A stretch of DNA of 64,000 nt, taken from Bradyrhizobium sp. Rc3b. Lineage in GTDB: Bacteria; Pseudomonadota; Alphaproteobacteria; Rhizobiales; Xanthobacteraceae. Of the stretch, positions 17,726 to 26,177 are shown in pieces; position 1 is the first letter of the stretch; every line of letters begins with the position of its first letter. The stretch is from NCBI RefSeq assembly GCF_900114915.1, contig NZ_FOUS01000016.1:113028-177027 (forward strand), given 5' to 3'. A program made the position numbers and the translations under genes. The notes beneath the pieces are model-generated. The model was not told the origin of the DNA. It did no database searches and saw only the letters and a list, made by a program, of their open reading frames with translations.

Positions 17726-18886
17726 GTGATGCAGGGGCAGGCCCGGTTGGCTGCCGGTCGAATCGAGCAAGGCATAGCGCCGTTCGGCCGCTCGCACACG
17801 CTCGATGTCCTGCGCGGCCTGGCCATCGCCGGCGTGATGGCCATCCACGTCTCGCAGTCGTTTCCATCAAATATCCACGCCGTCGATTACGCCTTCATGT
17901 GCGGCTGGACCGGCGTCAACGTCTTCTACTTCGTCAGCGCCATGACGATGTGCCTGATGTGGACGCAGCGTGTCGAAACCAGTCCGACGCGCAAGTTCTA
18001 CATCCGCCGCTTCCTGCGCATCGCGCCGCTGTTCTGGCTCGCGATCCCGATCTACCTCGTCATCAACGGCACCGGCCCGAGCGCCAATGCGCCTGGCGGC
18101 ATCGGGCCAGCTCAAGTGATCCTCACCGCGACGTTCCTGCACGGCTTCTGGCCGGACAGCGTCAACAGCGTCGTGCCCGGCGACTGGTCGATCGCGGCCG
18201 AGATGACCTTCTATCTCGTCTTCCCGCTTCTGATCACCGCGTTCGGTTCGCGCCGCCATCTCTATCTCGCGCTGGCGATCGTGCTGCATCTCGTCAATGT
18301 CTGCCTGTTCAAGCCGTGGGCTTTCGCGCTGTTCTCCGCCTATTACGGCCCCGGTCACGAGGCATTCGTTTGGACCACGCTGCACATCAGCTTCCTGAAC
18401 CAGCTTCCGGTCTTCCTGGTGGGATGCGCGCTGTTCTTCGCGCTGCGCGACAGATTTGCCAAGTCGGACGCTGCGATCTACGCGGTCTTCATTGCGCTGT
18501 CCTTCGCCGCCGACCGCGTCACCGGCTCGCACGAATTCAACTATCTCATGATCAACCTCGTGCTCGGCGCGCTGGTTACAGGTTGCATCAAGCTTGCCAT
18601 CCGCTTCCAGCCGCTCGAGGCGCTCGGCCGCAATTCCTATTCGATGTACCTGTCGCACTTCGCGGTGATCTACGGCCTGCATCAGCTCTGGCCGCTCGCC
18701 GATGGACTGGTCTCGCTGCTCATTGCCTACGTCGTCACTGCCGTGCTGAGCTATCTCGTCGCGCGCGCGACCTGGCATCTGGTCGAACGGCACGCGCAGG
18801 ATCTGGCGCATCGCCTAACGAAGGCAGGACCGGACCGGTCAAGCCTCCGGCCAGCCGTCGCCGCCACCGCGGCCAGCATCCCCTAA
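17726..18886 (+). CDS. Acyltransferase-3 family membrane protein (OafA-like), no. 1
   Basis: Integral membrane O-acyltransferase that would transfer an acyl (often acetyl) group onto a sugar. The R-x10-H active-site motif is in LDVLRGLAIAGVMAIH, and FYIRRFLRIAPLFWL, DWSIAAEMTFYLVFPLL and SYSMYLSHFAVIYG match the family. About ten hydrophobic helices are visible in 386 residues. GTG 17726 and ATG 17729 are adjacent starts; a GGAG eight bases upstream favours the ATG. It is separated from the main polysaccharide locus by two genes. The substrate is unknown. Confidence 0.88.
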   Translation: MMQGQARLAAGRIEQGIAPFGRSHTLDVLRGLAIAGVMAIHVSQSFPSNIHAVDYAFMCGWTGVNVFYFVSAMTMCLMWTQRVETSPTRKFYIRRFLRIAPLFWLAIPIYLVINGTGPSANAPGGIGPAQVILTATFLHGFWPDSVNSVVPGDWSIAAEMTFYLVFPLLITAFGSRRHLYLALAIVLHLVNVCLFKPWAFALFSAYYGPGHEAFVWTTLHISFLNQLPVFLVGCALFFALRDRFAKSDAAIYAVFIALSFAADRVTGSHEFNYLMINLVLGALVTGCIKLAIRFQPLEALGRNSYSMYLSHFAVIYGLHQLWPLADGLVSLLIAYVVTAVLSYLVARATWHLVERHAQDLAHRLTKAGPDRSSLRPAVAATAASIP

Positions 18887-18977
18887 GTCCCCCGCTGCAT
18901 GCTCCGGGCCTGATGCGGCTTGCCTCGCTGCCGCCTCCGAATCTACTGTGGAGACTCTTCACGCTGGAGAAGGCTCC

Positions 18978-19826
18978 ATGGAGGTCATACTGCTCGGCAC
19001 CGGCGGCCCGCGGCCGGACCCGCGCCGCATGGCGACGACCACCCTGATCAGGCTCGGCGACGAGAACATCCTGTTCGACGCCGGCCGCGGCGTCGTGGTG
19101 CAGCTCAGCAAGGCCGGCGTTCCGCTCGGCTCCATCAACACGGTCTTCCTCACCCATCACCATTTCGACCACATCGGCGATCTCTACGATGTGATGCTGA
19201 ATTCATGGATGCATGGTCGCAAGGACGATCTGCGCATCTATGGACCGCCGGACACCGAACGGCTTGTCAACACGCTGGTCACGCAGGTCTACGACAAGGA
19301 CATCGCCTGGCGCGATCAGGGCGAGCCGACCTTCGGCGGCTGGAAACCGGTCGTGGCGACGGACATCATTCCCGGACCCGTGCTCGACACCGCCCGCTGG
19401 AAGATCAGCGCCGAGCTCGTCTCGCACGGCGACGGCCTCGACATGTCGCCGGCGTTCCTGGCGCGCTGGATGTGTCTCGGCTACCGCTTCGAGGCGGAGG
19501 GGAAGGTCATCGCGATCTCCGGCGACACGGTCCCCTGCCCCGGTCTCGAGCGGCTGGCCGAGGGCGCCGATTTGCTTGTCCAGTGCTGTTTTCTCGCAAC
19601 GCCGGAGATCAACAACGAGCACCTCCGCCGCCTTGCGAAATTCACGATCGCCTGCGGCGACACCGTCGGCAAGGTTGCGGCCAAGGCCGGCGTCAAAAAG
19701 CTCGCGCTGACTCATCACCGGCCGCGCGCCGACGATGCCATGCTGAAAGCGCTGCTTGCGGATGTCAGGCAGGATTATGCGGGGCCGGTCGTGCTCGGCG
19801 AGGATCTCACGCGCATCGAGATCTGA
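18978..19826 (+). CDS. Metallo-beta-lactamase-fold hydrolase
   Basis: Cytoplasmic metal hydrolase of 282 residues. The metal motif HHHFDHIGD (THHHFDH...) follows strand NTVFLTH; SGDT in AISGDTVPCPG supplies the bridging aspartate and LTHHRP the last histidine. The start MEVILLGTGG has a GGAGAAGG site seven bases before ATG 18978, better than an in-frame start at 18948. The layout is like RNase Z/ElaC or arylsulfatase-type MBL proteins, but the exosite needed for tRNA processing is not obvious, so the substrate remains open. It follows the acyltransferase by about 90 bp. Confidence 0.87.
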   Translation: MEVILLGTGGPRPDPRRMATTTLIRLGDENILFDAGRGVVVQLSKAGVPLGSINTVFLTHHHFDHIGDLYDVMLNSWMHGRKDDLRIYGPPDTERLVNTLVTQVYDKDIAWRDQGEPTFGGWKPVVATDIIPGPVLDTARWKISAELVSHGDGLDMSPAFLARWMCLGYRFEAEGKVIAISGDTVPCPGLERLAEGADLLVQCCFLATPEINNEHLRRLAKFTIACGDTVGKVAAKAGVKKLALTHHRPRADDAMLKALLADVRQDYAGPVVLGEDLTRIEI

Positions 19827-19854
19827 GGGCCGACGCTCGGCTCGCCCTTCGGCT

Positions 19855-20739
19855 TCAGGACGATCCGACCTCGATCCGGAACGACAAGCGCTCTTCCGCA
19901 CCCGGCGCGATATGCATCAGCCCCGGCTTGTCCGCGAATTCGCCGTCAAAGCCGGCGGGACTGGCATAGCCGCGCCAGGGCTCGATGCAGAGGAACGGCG
20001 CGCCCGACGGTTTCGACCAGACGCCGAGTTCGCGAAAGCCGCGCCAGGACATTTTGAGCCAGGGGCCGCTGGACGCGGCATAGCGGACCGCGTCGCTTTC
20101 GATTCGGTCGAAGATGACGGCGTCATCGACGAACAGGGATTCCGACAGGGGGAGCGCGGCACCTTTGACTGGGCTCGGCTCCGTTGCCGGGCGCAGCAGC
20201 CCGCCATCGAGTCGGCGGACGGGAGAGGATTCCACCTTCGCAAAAGCCAGCGCGTAGTCCTCTTTCGCGCTTCCGAGCCGGAGCGGCCAGTTGAAGGCGG
20301 GATGACCGCCGATCGAGGCCGGCAAAGTCTCCTTGCCGGTGTTGGCGATCGTGAGCGTCAGGTCGAGGCCGGCCTCATCGAGGACATACGCGGCCGTCAG
20401 ACGGAACGCGAACGGATAGAGCGCGCGGGTCGTCTCGCTGTCTTCGAGCACCAGCGTGCAGCGGCTCTCGCCGCGCTCCGCCCATGCAAAGCGGCTGTCT
20501 CGCGCAAAGCCGTGCTGGGTCATCCGGTATGTCTTGCCCCGGTGCCGCAATTCGTCCCCGGCGAGGCGCCCCACGATCGGAAACAGCAGCGGCGCATGGC
20601 GCGGCCATTCTGGCCCGGCCTGCCAGACGAATTCGGTGACATTGTCCTTCAACGAGCACAGCTCGGCGCCGTGCGCCTTGATGGTCGCGGTGAGCCCCCC
20701 GCTGCGGAGGGAGTGGGTGTCGTCACTCATGGCGGACAT
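19855..20739 (-). CDS. Aldose 1-epimerase family protein
   Basis: Predicted mutarotase-like sugar-binding enzyme of 294 residues (YeaD/LacX-like branch). Typical segments are FVWQAGPEWPRHAPLLFPIVGRL, TQHGFARDSRF (first active-site histidine), IGGHPAFNWPL (second histidine), LGVWSKPSGAPFLCIEPWRG and a C-terminal glutamate-bearing PGAEERLSF. Starts at 20739 and 20730 are both possible. It converges with the MBL gene, and its upstream side faces the polysaccharide locus. The sugar is not known. Confidence 0.9.
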   Translation of the reverse strand: MSAMSDDTHSLRSGGLTATIKAHGAELCSLKDNVTEFVWQAGPEWPRHAPLLFPIVGRLAGDELRHRGKTYRMTQHGFARDSRFAWAERGESRCTLVLEDSETTRALYPFAFRLTAAYVLDEAGLDLTLTIANTGKETLPASIGGHPAFNWPLRLGSAKEDYALAFAKVESSPVRRLDGGLLRPATEPSPVKGAALPLSESLFVDDAVIFDRIESDAVRYAASSGPWLKMSWRGFRELGVWSKPSGAPFLCIEPWRGYASPAGFDGEFADKPGLMHIAPGAEERLSFRIEVGSS

Positions 20740-20909
20740 CTACACCGCGACCTCACACGCAGCAAGGCAACGTCAGCCATGCAGGCGGAACGTCTCCACC
20801 GTGCAGGGCTACGTCATATTTCTGTACCTAACGGTTGCTCCTTTGCGGTTCGTCCCCCGCCAGCTTGCTGCAGGGCGGCCCGGACTCCGATCAACACTAT
20901 GGTAGCCAA

Positions 20910-22013
20910 TTGAAATTCTTCATCAACGGTCGTTTTCTGTCGCAAAAGCTCACCGGCGTTCAGCGTTATGCCGCCGAGATCGTCAAGGCGATCGACGTGC
21001 TTTTGGCGTCGGAGCAAACTCCCGCCTCGCTGCGGAACGCAGACTGGCAGTTGCTGACGCCCGTGGATGCAAGCGAGCAGCTCCAGCTGGAGCGAATCAA
21101 GATTCGCGCCGTCGGCCGCTTGCGCGGGCACGCCTGGGATCAAATCGACCTGGCGCGCGCCGCTGCGGGTGGCCGCTTGATCAGTCTCGCCAATTCCGGC
21201 CCCGTGTTCCATCGCGACCACATTGTGGTGATCCATGACGCACAGGTCTTTCGCAGGCCCGACTTCTTCAACTGGCGCTATCTGGCAGTTCACCGAACCA
21301 TGGGCCGGCTGCTCGCCCGGCACGCAAGCATCGCAACCGTATCGGCCTTTTCGCGCAAAGAGCTTGCCGAGGTGCTGAATCTGTCAGCAACGGCGATCCC
21401 GGTTTTCCCCAATAGCGCCGAACACTTTGCCAGGACGAAGCCGGATCCCGACATCATTGCCCGGCTCGGCGTTCAGCCGCAAAAGTTCTTCCTCTTCGTG
21501 GGCTCAAAGACCAAGAACAAGAATCTCTCCATCGCGATCCGCGCTGTCCAGCTGCTCGATCGAGCCGACGTTCCCCTGGTCATCGTCGGAGGGGATAATA
21601 GCAAGGTCTTTCAAGACAATTCGGGCGACGGGGTTTCCGGCCTGCTGCTCGCCGGGCGTCTGACGGACGGCGAGATCGCCGCTCTCTACGCGCATGCATC
21701 GGCATTCGTGTTTCCCTCGCTGTACGAGGGCTTCGGCGTGCCGCCACTCGAAGCCATGATCTTCGGTTGCCCAGTCATTGCCTCGACGGCCGATGCGGTC
21801 GTGGAGACGTGTGCCGACGCCGCTGCGTATTTTGACGCCAATGATGCCGAATCGTTGAAGCAGCTGATGCTCGAAAGATTGGCAATCGGCGCCATCTCCG
21901 ATCAGGAACGGCGGCGGCAGCAGGAACGCGTTGCGTTCTTTTCGTGGCAAAAGTCGGCGAAGTCGTTGCTCGATCATCTCGCACCATCGGCAAACGTTGC
22001 CAGCGCTGCTTGA
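20910..22013 (+). CDS. GT4-type glycosyltransferase, no. 1
   Basis: Cytoplasmic glycosyltransferase adding a sugar to the lipid-linked repeat unit. The GT-B fold is shown by the N-terminal KFFINGRFLSQKLTGVQRYA, IVVIHDAQVF, VSAFSRKEL, the central FFLFVGSKTKNKNL and the E-x7-E motif in PSLYEGFGVPPLEAM. The start is uncertain: a TTG at 20910 places KFFINGRF at the N-terminus, while the frame is open from 20835. No clear Shine-Dalgarno precedes either. The sequence resembles mannosyltransferases of the WbaZ/MtfB type. It is the first gene of a plus-strand run of polysaccharide genes. Confidence 0.88.
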   Translation: MKFFINGRFLSQKLTGVQRYAAEIVKAIDVLLASEQTPASLRNADWQLLTPVDASEQLQLERIKIRAVGRLRGHAWDQIDLARAAAGGRLISLANSGPVFHRDHIVVIHDAQVFRRPDFFNWRYLAVHRTMGRLLARHASIATVSAFSRKELAEVLNLSATAIPVFPNSAEHFARTKPDPDIIARLGVQPQKFFLFVGSKTKNKNLSIAIRAVQLLDRADVPLVIVGGDNSKVFQDNSGDGVSGLLLAGRLTDGEIAALYAHASAFVFPSLYEGFGVPPLEAMIFGCPVIASTADAVVETCADAAAYFDANDAESLKQLMLERLAIGAISDQERRRQQERVAFFSWQKSAKSLLDHLAPSANVASAA

Positions 22014-22101
22014 AGTTCGATGCACTTCGCTTATCCCGCGCATCGGTTTTCGCACAAACAATTTGCAACTGGCTGCAACTCGCACACCTGCGCATGGTTC
22101 C

Positions 22102-22116
22102 ACGAAAAGTTTTCGT
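22102..22116. promoter_or_regulatory. A/T-core palindrome upstream of glycosyltransferase 2
   Basis: ACGAAAA-G-TTTTCGT, a 7-1-7 perfect inverted repeat about 130 bp upstream of the gene at 22249. It resembles CGCAAAA-C-TTTTGCG at 48154-48168, also upstream of polysaccharide genes. It may be a site for a common regulator; this is inference. Confidence 0.45.
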
Positions 22117-22210
22117 TCTTCCCATGACAATCACGCGCACAAAGAGCTTGGCGCAACATCACCACATCGCTGCCCCAATATCGCTACGTATTCGAGGAAC
22201 TGTCTCTCGC

Positions 22211-22230
22211 ACTAGCGAACACTAGCGAAC
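22211..22230. repeat. Tandem 10-bp direct repeat
   Basis: ACTAGCGAAC occurs twice without spacer, 18 bp before the ATG of glycosyltransferase 2. The period of 10 bp fits binding on one face of DNA, or the repeat could alter leader length by slippage. Confidence 0.7.
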
Positions 22231-22248
22231 TCAGAACAGGGATACAGG

Positions 22249-23427
22249 ATGTCCGGCTCTCCAACGCGGCCCTACGGAAGGCAAACGATGAAAGTGCTGC
22301 ACATCGCCGAGACGATCCGGGGCGGGATTGCCAGCTACCTGAACGAGTTGCACCCACAGCAACAGGCGAGCTTCGGCACCGGGAACGTGCACTACGTCGT
22401 GCCGTCGGATCATCGCCGCGATCTTCCGGCGATCAATGACAACCAGATTACGACGTTCGAACGATCCGGTCGCGGCATCTCTGGGCTATTCCAGATGCTG
22501 CGCGCAAGCATGCAGGCGCTGGATGCCTTTCGCCCTGATGTCGTTCACCTGCATTCCTCGTTTGCGGGCCTGGTGCTGCGCCCGGCGCTGGCGGCCCGCT
22601 CCGACGGTCCGCGCGTCGTCTATTGCCCGCACGGCTGGGCGTTTTCACGCGAGACCGGCCGCCTCAGTCATCTCGTGACGAAAGCGGCGGAGAACCTCCT
22701 TGCCCGCACGTCGGACCGAATCATCTGCATCTCGAGCGACGAGTTCAACGAAGCCGTCCGCGCCGGGATTCCCGCCGAGCGCCTCACCCTCGTCCATAAC
22801 GGCATCTCGAAGAGCCGCACACCGCAGCCTGTCGCGGCCGACTGGACGTCCGAAAAGGTCAAGGTCCTGTTCATCGGACGGCTGGACCGCCAGAAGGGCT
22901 TTGATCTCCTGATCGAAGCGGCACGCTCGCTCGAGGACGTGCTGGAGATCCGCATGATCGGCGCCTCCGTCGTCAACAAGTACGAAGGCCCGAGCGTCCC
23001 GTCCAACGTGTCCCTGCTGGGCTGGCTCGATCGCCCGACCATTGAGACCCAACTCGAGGCCGCCGACCTCGTCGTGATCCCGTCACGATGGGAAGCCTTC
23101 GGCCTCGTTGCCCTGGAAGCGATGCGCGCGGCCAAACCCATCCTGGCGTTCCGCAGCGGAGCATTGCCCGAGATCGTCGTCGATGGCGTGACCGGCGTGC
23201 TTTGCGAGCCCGTCGCGGTCCAGCCACTCGTCGACGGTTTCCGGCGAGCACTCGATCTCGACCTCAAGGTGCTCGGACAGCGCGGTTACGACCGGTTCAA
23301 GCAGTTTTATGACGTTCAGAAGACGCATGGGCAATTGCAGCAGGTCTATGCCGAGCTGCTCCATGACGACCGGACACCGATCGACGCGAAGGCGGGGCTG
23401 CAGTCGGACCTCTCCAAGAATTTCTGA
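22249..23427 (+). CDS. GT4-type glycosyltransferase, no. 2
   Basis: A 392-residue GT-B glycosyltransferase acting in the cytoplasm on the growing repeat unit. It has MKVLHIAETIRGGIASYLNEL, DVVHLHSSFAGLVLRPAL, VYCPHGWAF, KVLFIGRLDRQKGFDLLIEA and the E-x7-E motif in PSRWEAFGLVALEAM. The start may be ATG 22249 (MSGSPTRP) or ATG 22288 (MKVLHIAE, where the fold begins). It is preceded by a tandem 10-bp repeat and an A/T-core palindrome. Donor and acceptor cannot be told from sequence. Confidence 0.92.
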   Translation: MSGSPTRPYGRQTMKVLHIAETIRGGIASYLNELHPQQQASFGTGNVHYVVPSDHRRDLPAINDNQITTFERSGRGISGLFQMLRASMQALDAFRPDVVHLHSSFAGLVLRPALAARSDGPRVVYCPHGWAFSRETGRLSHLVTKAAENLLARTSDRIICISSDEFNEAVRAGIPAERLTLVHNGISKSRTPQPVAADWTSEKVKVLFIGRLDRQKGFDLLIEAARSLEDVLEIRMIGASVVNKYEGPSVPSNVSLLGWLDRPTIETQLEAADLVVIPSRWEAFGLVALEAMRAAKPILAFRSGALPEIVVDGVTGVLCEPVAVQPLVDGFRRALDLDLKVLGQRGYDRFKQFYDVQKTHGQLQQVYAELLHDDRTPIDAKAGLQSDLSKNF

Positions 23428-23537
23428 TGGCTCGACGTTCACACTTGCCCTCGCAGATGCAGGAGATCGCGATGGCGATGTCATGGACCGGACTGGGTGT
23501 CACCGCGAACGCAGCACGCGCGAGCATGAACTAGCCG

Positions 23538-24869
23538 ATGATATTCTCACGCACCTTGGTTCGCGGCAGCTTCCGCCTCGCGGGCATCATGGCATCGATT
23601 TTTCTGCCGGTCTCCGTCTGCGCACAGCAGGCGCAACCGCTCGATGCCCGATTCCTGCTGGGCGTCGGCACCCATCAGGGGCTGGGTGGCCCGGTGAGCG
23701 CGCGCGGATACGTTCCTTCGGAAAACGTCGCGCAGATCAAGCAGCTCGGCCTCAACGCCTTCCGCGATGACTTTCCCTGGTCCGATTTCGAGGTCGGGGG
23801 ACGCCGGATGGGCTTCACGCCCAGGCTCGGCCGGCTCGAAGCGCAAGTCAAATCCGGCGTCGCGCGCCCCCTCCTGATCCTCGCCTTCGGCCATCATCTG
23901 GTTCCGAATTCCTCACCGCCGACAACCGATGAGGCCCGGCAGCGGTTCGCCGATTATGCCGCGGCGGCGGCGCAATCGGTCGTGGCGCAGCATCCGGTCT
24001 TCGAACTCTGGAACGAATGGAATCTGGCGGCGAAGAAGGATCCGGCGTTCTCACCGGAGAACTATCTGGCGCTCGCGCAAGTCGCGCGGCCGGCGGTCAA
24101 GCGCGTTGCACCGCATGCGCCTTTCCTGGTCGGAGCTCTCGGCGACGATCCGGGCTGGACATGGACGGAGAAGATGCTGCGAACCGGCATTCTTCAGCAT
24201 GCGGACGGTGCTTCGATCCATCTCTACAATTTCTGCATGGGCCCGAGCAAACGCACGTCGGCCGAGATCATCGACCGGCTCACGGCGTTTCACCGTCTCG
24301 TCGGCCAGGCCAGCGGAAATCCTGACTTCCCGATCTACGTCACCGAGACGGGCTGGACCACGGCCACCAACAAGTGCGGCGTCAGCGAGCAGGCCCAGGC
24401 CGACAATACGGCTCAGCTCATCCTGTGGGCGTCGACCGCGACACGCTGGCTCAAGGGCATGTGGCTCTACGAGCTCAAGGACAGCGGAAAGAACCCGTCG
24501 GAGCTGGAGGATAATTTCGGGCTCTATCGTTTCGATAATTCGCCAAAGCCGGTTGCCTGCGCGGCCCAGGGGGCCTGGGCCTTCATTCGCCCCAGCCTGA
24601 GTGCCGAGCGCCGCGAACTCGCTAGCGGTGTCGTGTCGATCAATGCATCGACGGCTTCCGGCGGCAGAGTTGCAGTCTGGTCCGAGGCCCCGGACCGACG
24701 TTACGAGATCCGGCTCAAGGGCGATCAACAAGGCGCAAGCTTTGCGATGCCGTGCGACCAGGCGGCAAGGCCTGCGTCCGGGGTCTGGATCCCGGTTTCG
24801 AGCACACCGGTTTTGATTGCAGCCAATGACAGTGCCGTTCCCGCCCTGGAGATAAGGCCGGCGCGGTAG
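23538..24869 (+). CDS. Secreted clan GH-A glycosidase (GH39/PslG-like)
   Basis: Exported glycoside hydrolase of 443 residues. The leader SFRLAGIMASIFLPVSVCAQ is a signal peptide. The (beta/alpha)8 fold of clan GH-A is shown by QLGLNAFRDDFPWSDFE, the acid/base Glu160 in FELWNEWN, the histidine in GASIHLYNF and the nucleophile Glu270 in IYVTETGWTT. Polysaccharide gene clusters often carry such an enzyme; PslG of the Pseudomonas Psl locus is a known example. It may trim chains or clear polymer from the periplasm. It lies between glycosyltransferase genes on the same strand, so it should be made together with the polymer. Confidence 0.88.
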   Translation: MIFSRTLVRGSFRLAGIMASIFLPVSVCAQQAQPLDARFLLGVGTHQGLGGPVSARGYVPSENVAQIKQLGLNAFRDDFPWSDFEVGGRRMGFTPRLGRLEAQVKSGVARPLLILAFGHHLVPNSSPPTTDEARQRFADYAAAAAQSVVAQHPVFELWNEWNLAAKKDPAFSPENYLALAQVARPAVKRVAPHAPFLVGALGDDPGWTWTEKMLRTGILQHADGASIHLYNFCMGPSKRTSAEIIDRLTAFHRLVGQASGNPDFPIYVTETGWTTATNKCGVSEQAQADNTAQLILWASTATRWLKGMWLYELKDSGKNPSELEDNFGLYRFDNSPKPVACAAQGAWAFIRPSLSAERRELASGVVSINASTASGGRVAVWSEAPDRRYEIRLKGDQQGASFAMPCDQAARPASGVWIPVSSTPVLIAANDSAVPALEIRPAR

Positions 24870-24899
24870 ACGCGATTTTGCAGATATGAGGTTGATGCG

Positions 24900-26177
24900 A
24901 TGAAAGTTCTTTTGACGTCCACGCTTTATCCGACGCCTCAGGCCCCAAAGATCGTCGGCGGCGCGGAGATTTTCGCCCGTCGTTTCGCCGAAGGTCTGGT
25001 GCAGCGCGGTGATGAGGTGGAAGTGATCCGGGCCGCATCCACGCCTCATCAGGCTCCGGAAACCTGCGACGGCATCAACGTCTACTCCGCTCCGGTGCGG
25101 AACGTGTATCTGCCCTTCACGGAGCAGAAGAACGTCGCGCTCCGCAGCATCTGGCACGCGGTGGACGACTGGCAGATGCAGGCCCCCCTGATCGCGGAGC
25201 GCATCCGGGCCTTCAAGCCGGACGTGCTGCACTCCAACAATCTGTCGGGCCTCACCACCGCGATCTGGCGCGTTGCCGCCCAGCTCGGCGTTCCCGTGCT
25301 CCATACGCTTCACGACTATTATCTGACTTGCCCGCGCTGCTCCCGCTTCAACAATGGGCGATCCTGCGAGCACACCTGCACGAGCTGCGGAATTCTGAGC
25401 TTTCATCGCAAGCGCGCCACGCATTGGCTCAGCGCCGTGGTCGGCGTGAGCGAGCGCGTCCTGTCCATTCATACCGACATGGGCATGTTCTCGGAGACGC
25501 CGATCCGCACCGTGATCCGCAACGCCTCGACCGAGCCGCCGCGCGAGCCCTACCCTCGGCCGGTCTGCACCACGGAAGTGACGTTCGGGTTCATCGGCCG
25601 CCTCACGGAGGAAAAGGGCATCGACAATTTGATGCAGGCCCTTGCTCAGCTGCCCCGTGATCGGATTCGAATGATGATCGCCGGACGGGTCAGCGAGGAG
25701 GAGCAACGGCGCCTCAGGGCGCTCGCGCCCGATGCGCGAATCGAGTTCATGGGCTTCGTGGTGCCGGACGATTTCTACAAGCAGGTCGACGTCGTGATCG
25801 CGCCCTCCATCTGGCACGACCCCGGTCCGCTCGTCGTCGCAGATGCCAAGGCTGCGGGCAGGCCGCTGCTCGGCACGCGCTTTGGCGGCATGCCCGAGGT
25901 CATCGAGCACGGCGTGACCGGCTGGCTGACCGAAGCCGATCCGCAATCCCTGGCCAGGAGCATGCTCGCGGTCGCAGCCGATCCGCACAAGATCGACGAG
26001 ATCAGCCGGCGCCTGATCGCAGATACCAACAAATGGATATTCTCCGACGTGCTGTCTTCATACAAGAACCTGTATGAACAATTGCGCGAGCAGCGGATGT
26101 CGCACGTGCGCGCAGCAACGGCCGAAGCGTCGCAGGGGCCATCGATCGTCGGCAAGGAGCGCCTCATTCCGCGATGA
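24900..26177 (+). CDS. GT4-type glycosyltransferase, no. 3
   Basis: A 425-residue GT-B glycosyltransferase. It has the N-terminal MKVLLTSTLYPTPQAPKIVGGAEIFA, DVLHSNNLSGL, LHTLHDYYLTCPRC and TFGFIGRLTEEKGIDNLMQAL. A cysteine cluster (residues about 143-162, six cysteines) follows the HDYY segment, seen in a subset of this family. The usual E-x7-E catalytic motif is replaced by an aspartate version in WHDPGPLVVADAKA. Its stop overlaps the start of the flippase-like gene by four bases (ATGA), so translation is probably coupled. The sugar transferred is unknown. Confidence 0.92.
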   Translation: MKVLLTSTLYPTPQAPKIVGGAEIFARRFAEGLVQRGDEVEVIRAASTPHQAPETCDGINVYSAPVRNVYLPFTEQKNVALRSIWHAVDDWQMQAPLIAERIRAFKPDVLHSNNLSGLTTAIWRVAAQLGVPVLHTLHDYYLTCPRCSRFNNGRSCEHTCTSCGILSFHRKRATHWLSAVVGVSERVLSIHTDMGMFSETPIRTVIRNASTEPPREPYPRPVCTTEVTFGFIGRLTEEKGIDNLMQALAQLPRDRIRMMIAGRVSEEEQRRLRALAPDARIEFMGFVVPDDFYKQVDVVIAPSIWHDPGPLVVADAKAAGRPLLGTRFGGMPEVIEHGVTGWLTEADPQSLARSMLAVAADPHKIDEISRRLIADTNKWIFSDVLSSYKNLYEQLREQRMSHVRAATAEASQGPSIVGKERLIPR

